From an uncultured Succinatimonas sp. (GTDB taxonomy: Bacteria; Pseudomonadota; Gammaproteobacteria; Enterobacterales; Succinivibrionaceae), in the NCBI RefSeq assembly GCF_905203285.1, contig NZ_CAJKVK010000067.1, forward strand, positions 1 to 11,512: a stretch of 11,512 nt of DNA, written 5' to 3'. The notes under the pieces are model-generated. The model was not told the DNA's origin and searched no databases. It worked only from the letters and a program-made list of their open reading frames with translations. Shown here piece by piece: positions 7,404 through 11,512 of this stretch. Position numbers and translations under genes: made by a program. Positions within the stretch are counted from its first letter, which is position 1. Each line of letters opens with the position of its first letter.

Positions 7404-7436
7404 AAGATCCGCACAAAAGCGGATCTTTTCGTTTTT
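7404..7436 (+). terminator. Rho-independent terminator after mpl
   Basis: AAGATCCGC (7404-7412) pairs perfectly with GCGGATCTT (7419-7427) around the loop ACAAAA, followed by TTCGTTTTT. It starts nine bases after the mpl stop. The T-tract overlaps the first bases of the convergent esterase's stop codon. On the minus strand the tail after the stem is not T-rich, so termination in that direction would be weaker. Confidence 0.95.
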
Positions 7437-8463
7437 AAAGATTAAGGCGTTTTTCTTCAGAGCCTTTTTCGATGGGGCCTAGTTTTTGCAGGAAAAAGTC
7501 GGTAATTTTATTGATTACTGCATCCTGATACCATTTAATGCCGGCATGATCGGCTCCTTCTATTAAAATGTATTCAGACTCTGTTTGTCCGTTATTTTGT
7601 AAAGCTTCAAACATATGAGCGCTTTGCAGAGGACTTACCAGCATATCAGCTGAACCATGCATCAGCAAAAAGGGAGGTTCGTTGCCGTCTATGTGGTAAA
7701 TAGGACTTGCGTATTGTGCTTTTTCTTTATTTTTTGAAATAGACATTCCGGGAAAAGTGTTGAAAGCGGCTCCGTTAATGAGCAGGGCTTCAGTTACGGC
7801 AGGAGATTCATGTACCTTTTGAATTTCATCGGAGTAGCCTTCACCGATTGATAACAGATCCGATATGCCGTACAGGGAAACTACGGCTTGAACATCAGAT
7901 GATTGCTGTAAAAAATCACCTTGATTAAACTCTGTCTCTCCATTGGTAGCTCCCAGCATCTGAACCACGTAGCCGCCAGCTGAATCGCCTAAAACTCCGA
8001 TTTTGTCAGAATCGATGCCGAATCTATCGGCATTGGCGCGTAAGAAGCGTACTGCAGATTTTGCATCTTCAATTATGACAGGGAAAAGATTGGGGACGGT
8101 ACGATATTGTGCTGAAGCCACTACAAATCCGGCCTTGGCAAGAGCAAAACGCATTTCGCTGAATTTGTCGTGATCCGCGGTGGTAAAACCTCCGCCGGGG
8201 AAATAAATAATCGCAGGCTTTTTAACGTTGTTTCGCGGAATTAAAAGATTCATTCTAAGCTGGGTAAGCTGTCTGTCGCCTACTATTTGAGAATATATAA
8301 CTCCGGTTCGCGAATCAATGCGTCCTGTGACCTCGTTTACTGAAACTACTTGAGCTCCGTCGGTATAGCCGAAAAGATCTGTTTTGTTTTCTGCGGCGCA
8401 AATGCCGGAGAAGGAAGCAGCCGCAAGTGGTAAAGATATTAGGAGTGCAGATATTTTTTTCAT
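7435..8463 (-). CDS. Exported alpha/beta-hydrolase (esterase/lipase family)
   Basis: A 342-residue serine hydrolase with an N-terminal signal peptide (basic MKK, hydrophobic core to about 20, likely cut near ICA/AE at 21-25), so probably periplasmic. The fold-3/acetyl-esterase pattern is clear. The oxyanion segment is IIYFPGGGF (85-93), where the first residue of the usual HGGG motif is Pro. The nucleophile elbow is GDSAGG with S161, the acid is probably D273 in LMHGSADML and the base is H306 in EGADHAG. The family hydrolyses carboxyl esters, often acetyl or feruloyl groups on polysaccharides, but the substrate cannot be read from this sequence. It is transcribed alone, convergent with mpl. 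The ATG follows AGAGA about nine bases upstream. A weak TACAAT -10 is visible at 8486-8491 on the minus strand, without a good -35. Confidence 0.87.
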   Translation of the reverse strand: MKKISALLISLPLAAASFSGICAAENKTDLFGYTDGAQVVSVNEVTGRIDSRTGVIYSQIVGDRQLTQLRMNLLIPRNNVKKPAIIYFPGGGFTTADHDKFSEMRFALAKAGFVVASAQYRTVPNLFPVIIEDAKSAVRFLRANADRFGIDSDKIGVLGDSAGGYVVQMLGATNGETEFNQGDFLQQSSDVQAVVSLYGISDLLSIGEGYSDEIQKVHESPAVTEALLINGAAFNTFPGMSISKNKEKAQYASPIYHIDGNEPPFLLMHGSADMLVSPLQSAHMFEALQNNGQTESEYILIEGADHAGIKWYQDAVINKITDFFLQKLGPIEKGSEEKRLNL

Positions 8464-8600
8464 GATAATTCTCTTTTTACTGACGATTGTAGATTACGAA
8501 AAATAACGAATAAGAACAGATATAGAGATGGTCGTATCGTTGGTCAAATTTGATTTTAGATCGTGAAATGCTAATTTTCCGGATAATGTGTCTTAATTAC

Positions 8601-8627
8601 GAAAAAGCCCCGCAAATGCAGGGCCTT
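8601..8627 (-). terminator. Rho-independent terminator after prs
   Basis: On the minus strand AAGGCCCTGC and GCGGGGCTTT form a stem of about 10 bp (with G-U pairs) around the loop ATTT. The T-run continues to about 8602. It lies about 20 bases past the prs stop and closes the transporter-ispE-prs operon. Confidence 0.93.
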
Positions 8628-8647
8628 CTTGTAAGAAATTTCTTTAA

Positions 8648-9598
8648 TTATGCCTGCTGGAACATAGCAGAAATAGATTCTTCGTTGCTGATGCGGCGGA
8701 TGGCTTCGGCAAGCATCGGTGCAAGAGACAAGTAACGAATTTTTTCTACTTTGTTGGTAGCGGCAGTAGCCGGAATTGAGTCTGAAACAACAAGCTCGTC
8801 AAGACGTGATCCTGTTAAGTTCTTAATGGCATCGCCTGAAAGGACCGGATGGGTGGCATAAGCCATAACATGAAGGGCGCCTCTGTCCTTCAAGGCATCG
8901 GCACACTTGCACAAGGTCCCGCCGGTATCAATGATGTCATCAACGATGATGCAGTCACGACCTTTTACGTCGCCGATAAGGTGCATAACCTCGGATACAT
9001 TGGGACGAGGACGACGTTTGTCAATAATTGCTATATCGGCATTATTTAAAAGCTTGGCAATCGCACGGGCACGAACAACACCGCCCATATCGGGAGAAAC
9101 GATAATAGGATTGGTGAGGTTTTGTTTTAACATATCCTCGACGAAGATTTGACTTGAGAAGCAGTTGTCAACCGGAACATCAAAGAAGCCTTGGATCTGT
9201 TCGGCATGCAGGTCAACGGTAAGAACACGGTCGACACCGACGCTTGACAAGAAGTCGGCAACTACTTTTGCTGTAATAGGTACGCGAGCGGAACGCAGAC
9301 GGCGATCCTGACGGGCATATCCGAAATAAGGAATAACTGCGGTAATACGACCTGCAGAAGCGCGGCGCATGGCATCGATCATAACGATAAGCTCCATGAG
9401 GTTATCGTTGGTCGGAGCGCAGGTTGACTGAATGATAAAAATATCGCATCCGCGTACGTTTTCATTAATCTGAACGTGGATTTCTCCATCACTGAAACGG
9501 TCAACGGTTGCATCACCCAAGCGAGTGTACAGACGGGATGCTATTTGCTTTGCCAGCTCGGGAGTTGCATTCCCGGCGAACAACTTCATATCAGCCAT
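8648..9598 (-). CDS. prs: Ribose-phosphate pyrophosphokinase
   Basis: Makes phosphoribosyl pyrophosphate (PRPP) from ribose 5-phosphate and ATP in the cytoplasm, feeding purine, pyrimidine, histidine, tryptophan and NAD synthesis. It is 316 residues long, one more than E. coli Prs, and very similar throughout. Landmarks are KLFAGNATPELA (5-16), FSDGEIHVQINENVRG (35-50), TNDNLMEL (63-70) and YFGYARQDRR (91-100) with the ATP-site residues. The catalytic-loop Lys-Arg is IIDKRRPRPN (191-200), and the PRPP loop is VDDIIDTGGTL (219-229). The C-terminus has AEAIRRISNEESISAMF. The ATG follows AGGG in a 14-base gap after ispE. The ispE-prs order is the one found in E. coli. Confidence 0.98.
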   Translation of the reverse strand: MADMKLFAGNATPELAKQIASRLYTRLGDATVDRFSDGEIHVQINENVRGCDIFIIQSTCAPTNDNLMELIVMIDAMRRASAGRITAVIPYFGYARQDRRLRSARVPITAKVVADFLSSVGVDRVLTVDLHAEQIQGFFDVPVDNCFSSQIFVEDMLKQNLTNPIIVSPDMGGVVRARAIAKLLNNADIAIIDKRRPRPNVSEVMHLIGDVKGRDCIIVDDIIDTGGTLCKCADALKDRGALHVMAYATHPVLSGDAIKNLTGSRLDELVVSDSIPATAATNKVEKIRYLSLAPMLAEAIRRISNEESISAMFQQA

Positions 9599-9612
9599 AA
9601 TATAACCCTGTG

Positions 9613-10461
9613 TTAATTAAGAAATTTATTTAAAGCGGTCAGAACAGGAGAAAGATTTACCGAAGAGGCAATAAAACTTTTTCCTTCTTGCGGATCAAAA
9701 TCCTGAAATGCTTTGATGGCATCAGCTTTTTCATTAAAAGATACAAAACAAGAGGAGCCGCTTCCTGACATAAACGCCGGCCCATATTTTACCAACCTGT
9801 CTAAGGCGTGTCCAACTTCGGAATAATTTTTTCTTACCGTCGGAGTGAAATCATTATTAAAAGGTTGATTTAAAAGCTCATTTAAACTGCGCTTTTTACT
9901 GTCGCGTTTAAGATTCGGATCGCCAAATACCGTTTTGGTGGAAACATGGCAGTTCGGCGTATAAACAAGATAGTAACGCTTGGGTAATTCAAGGGGCGAA
10001 AGTTTTTCTCCCACTCCTTCGGCAAACGCGCTTTTGCCGCGTACGAAAACCGGAACGTCAGCTCCTAATCGTCTGCCAAGTAAGGCAAGTTCATCTTCGC
10101 TTAAATTAGTGTCCCAGAGTTTATTTAAGACTAAAAGTGTTGTGGCTGCGTTGCTGGACCCTCCGCCTAAACCTCCGCCCTGGGGTAATATTTTGTCGAT
10201 GGATATGCTGCAGCCTTTATCGGTTTTACTGTATTCTTTAAGCATTTTTGCCGCTTTGTAAATAAGATTTTCTTCTTTAGGAAAACCAAAGTCGGTAAGC
10301 AGTTTTATTTCTTTATCGTCATTGACGCTAAAGTGCATCGTATCACCGTAATCAAGAAGACAGAAAAGCGTCTGCAAGTCATGATAACCGTCAGGTCGGC
10401 GACCTGTGATATATAAAAACAAATTAAGTTTGCAGGGACTTATGCAGGAAAATGAAACCAC
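9613..10461 (-). CDS. ispE: 4-diphosphocytidyl-2-C-methyl-D-erythritol kinase
   Basis: A GHMP-family kinase that phosphorylates CDP-ME with ATP in the MEP (non-mevalonate) isoprenoid pathway. It is 282 residues long, against 283 in E. coli. The substrate-binding N-terminus is SPCKLNLFLYITGRRPDGYH (8-27), with K11 matching the catalytic Lys. The Gly-rich ATP loop is LPQGGGLGGGSSNAA (92-106), the catalytic Asp is probably D135 in LGADVPVFV, and GHMP motif 3 is MSGSGSSCFV (231-240). The start is GTG at 10459-10461, preceded by a strong AAGGAG at the right spacing. That ribosome-binding site overlaps the stop codon of the upstream transporter, so the two genes are tightly coupled. prs follows after 14 bases. 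Confidence 0.97.
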   Translation of the reverse strand: MVSFSCISPCKLNLFLYITGRRPDGYHDLQTLFCLLDYGDTMHFSVNDDKEIKLLTDFGFPKEENLIYKAAKMLKEYSKTDKGCSISIDKILPQGGGLGGGSSNAATTLLVLNKLWDTNLSEDELALLGRRLGADVPVFVRGKSAFAEGVGEKLSPLELPKRYYLVYTPNCHVSTKTVFGDPNLKRDSKKRSLNELLNQPFNNDFTPTVRKNYSEVGHALDRLVKYGPAFMSGSGSSCFVSFNEKADAIKAFQDFDPQEGKSFIASSVNLSPVLTALNKFLN

Positions 10462-10471
10462 GAAAAGCTCC

Positions 10472-11398
10472 TTAGAGAAGACGGATGAATATGATGCCTA
10501 AAAGAATAATGGTAAGGCCTAAAATCTGCGAAAACTGTGCTCTTCTTTGTTTTGCTGATAATAATCCGAAATGATCAATGATAAGACCGCAGGACAATTG
10601 CCCCGTGATGCAGAGAATTGATACGGCGCTTGCGCCTAAAAGCGGAATTAAAAAGGCATTGCCTAAAATAAAGAAAGCACCGCAAGCTCCGCCGCACAAG
10701 ATCCAATATTGACCTTTAACTTTAAGCTGCAAAAGAGGTTTTAAGCCGGGTTTTGTGCAAAAACCGATGCAGAAAAAAAGGACAAGAGATAAGGACATGC
10801 AAAAAAGCGCTGTCAGAATAAGTGAATTTAATTTAACGCTTAAAATCGCATTGATGGCCGATTGCAGCGTCATAAGCGATCCTGAAAACAGTCCTAAAGG
10901 ATAAAGACAGATCTCGGATAATTTAAAGTTAAATTTTTGACCGCTTTTTATAAGTTGCGGCAGTTTAAATACTAGGGTGATGCCTAAAATCACGCAGCAA
11001 AGTCCTATGGCGCGATTTAAATCAAAAGGATGATGCGGTACGTTTAAAAGAGCAAAATGATCAAGAATGATTCCGGTTAAAATCATTCCCGTCATGGTAA
11101 TAAGAACGGTTTTAAGTCCGCCTAAATGATTCATGAGTACGATGGCGATGACGAGAATGAACACGCCCATCAATCCGCCGCTCCATGTCCATAAAGGAGT
11201 GGTGGAAAAAACGTCTTGAGGAAGACAAAAATTTCCGGTGATTAAATTGGCGAGGATTAAACAGGATACGCCTACTGAACAATTTATAAGCGAAGCTAAA
11301 AAGGGAGATCCTAACTGAAATCTTAATTTGTTGTTTGCCGCTGTTTGTATCGGGGTGGCGGCACCGTTCAAAATAGCCAGACAAAAAAGTAAAAACAT
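10472..11398 (-). CDS. DMT-superfamily transporter, duplicated YdcZ (DUF606) domains
   Basis: A 308-residue, very hydrophobic inner-membrane protein with about ten predicted membrane segments. It contains two copies of the YdcZ/DUF606 unit, roughly residues 1-148 and 160-308. The repeat shows as IQTAANNKL (17-25) against LQSAINAIL (178-186), and ILTGIILDHFALL (106-118) against LSCGLIIDHFGLL (268-280). DMT proteins export or import small metabolites, and the substrate cannot be read here. Single-domain YdcZ proteins are about 150 residues, so this is the fused form. The first ATG (11396-11398) has no clear Shine-Dalgarno and no other start codon fits upstream, so the start is the least certain part. 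Its TAA overlaps the ispE ribosome-binding site. In E. coli the gene in this position is lolB. Confidence 0.85.
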   Translation of the reverse strand: MFLLFCLAILNGAATPIQTAANNKLRFQLGSPFLASLINCSVGVSCLILANLITGNFCLPQDVFSTTPLWTWSGGLMGVFILVIAIVLMNHLGGLKTVLITMTGMILTGIILDHFALLNVPHHPFDLNRAIGLCCVILGITLVFKLPQLIKSGQKFNFKLSEICLYPLGLFSGSLMTLQSAINAILSVKLNSLILTALFCMSLSLVLFFCIGFCTKPGLKPLLQLKVKGQYWILCGGACGAFFILGNAFLIPLLGASAVSILCITGQLSCGLIIDHFGLLSAKQRRAQFSQILGLTIILLGIIFIRLL

Positions 11399-11476
11399 CG
11401 CTTGAATTTTATGCCAAATTATTGTTTACAGCTCACATTTTACGGCAAATTTTGTAAATTAACTGCTTATTAGAGG

Positions 11477-11512
11477 ATGAAAAATATAAGAAAAGGGAAA
11501 ATAGTTATTTTT
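11477..11512 (+). CDS. Possible start of a plus-strand gene, cut by window end
   Basis: An ATG followed by at least 11 open codons (MKNIRKGKIVIF) runs off the right edge, divergent from the transporter. The Lys-rich start turning hydrophobic could be a signal or membrane start. The only purine-rich bases (AGAGG) directly abut the ATG, too close for normal initiation, so the call is weak. The 78-base gap to the transporter (11399-11476) is AT-rich and would hold the promoters of both genes. Confidence 0.3.
   Translation, partial: MKNIRKGKIVIF

Noticed and set aside
9980..10261. Plus-strand ORF of 93 codons opposite ispE
   Set aside because: It is a shadow of the Gly-rich ATP-loop region of IspE. 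The Pro-rich translation follows from the complementary codons.
1..11512. CRISPR array, tRNA, rRNA, toxin-antitoxin or defence locus
   Set aside because: No regularly spaced repeats, cloverleaf sequences, rRNA-like stretches or small paired ORFs with suitable starts were seen on either strand.

Overview
The window looks like a chromosomal segment of a gammaproteobacterium with moderately low GC. The proline–tRNA ligase has the long form with an inserted editing domain, and Mpl, NqrM/ApbE and the ispE–prs pair all read like enterobacterial or Aeromonadales proteins. A gut anaerobe such as Succinivibrionaceae would fit, but that placement is inference from protein similarity recalled by eye. 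The first 13 bases are identical to the 3' end of the Illumina sequencing adapter, so the window very probably begins at an untrimmed contig end.

Layout. 1-13 is adapter. 14-244 is AT-rich with no gene seen. 245-1064 (minus) is a decayed IS4/IS1634-type transposase with several stops and frameshifts. 1072-2568 (minus) is an intact ISAs1-family transposase. 2569-2847 is non-coding and holds a small palindrome and the proS terminator. 2848-4566 (minus) is proS. 4567-4722 is a divergent promoter region with one TATAAT box facing each way and a hairpin in the proS leader. 4723-7395 (plus) is a compact nqrM–apbE–mpl operon closed by a strong terminator. 7435-8463 (minus) is an exported alpha/beta-hydrolase. 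8601-11398 (minus) is a YdcZ-type transporter–ispE–prs operon with a terminator after prs. The right edge may hold the start of a plus-strand gene.

Function. Most of the window is housekeeping: prolyl-tRNA synthesis, maturation and covalent flavinylation for Na+-NQR (or Rnf) complexes, murein-peptide recycling, the ATP-dependent step of MEP isoprenoid synthesis, and PRPP supply. The accessory parts are the transposase cluster, the exported esterase and the transporter. The transporter occupies the position that lolB holds upstream of ispE in E. coli. I found no CRISPR array, rRNA, tRNA, phage or defence locus, and no convincing new multi-gene system. The points most worth a second look are the adapter remnant, the decayed transposase beside an intact one, the proS leader hairpin, the Cys-rich NqrM-like protein and the tight translational coupling in both operons.
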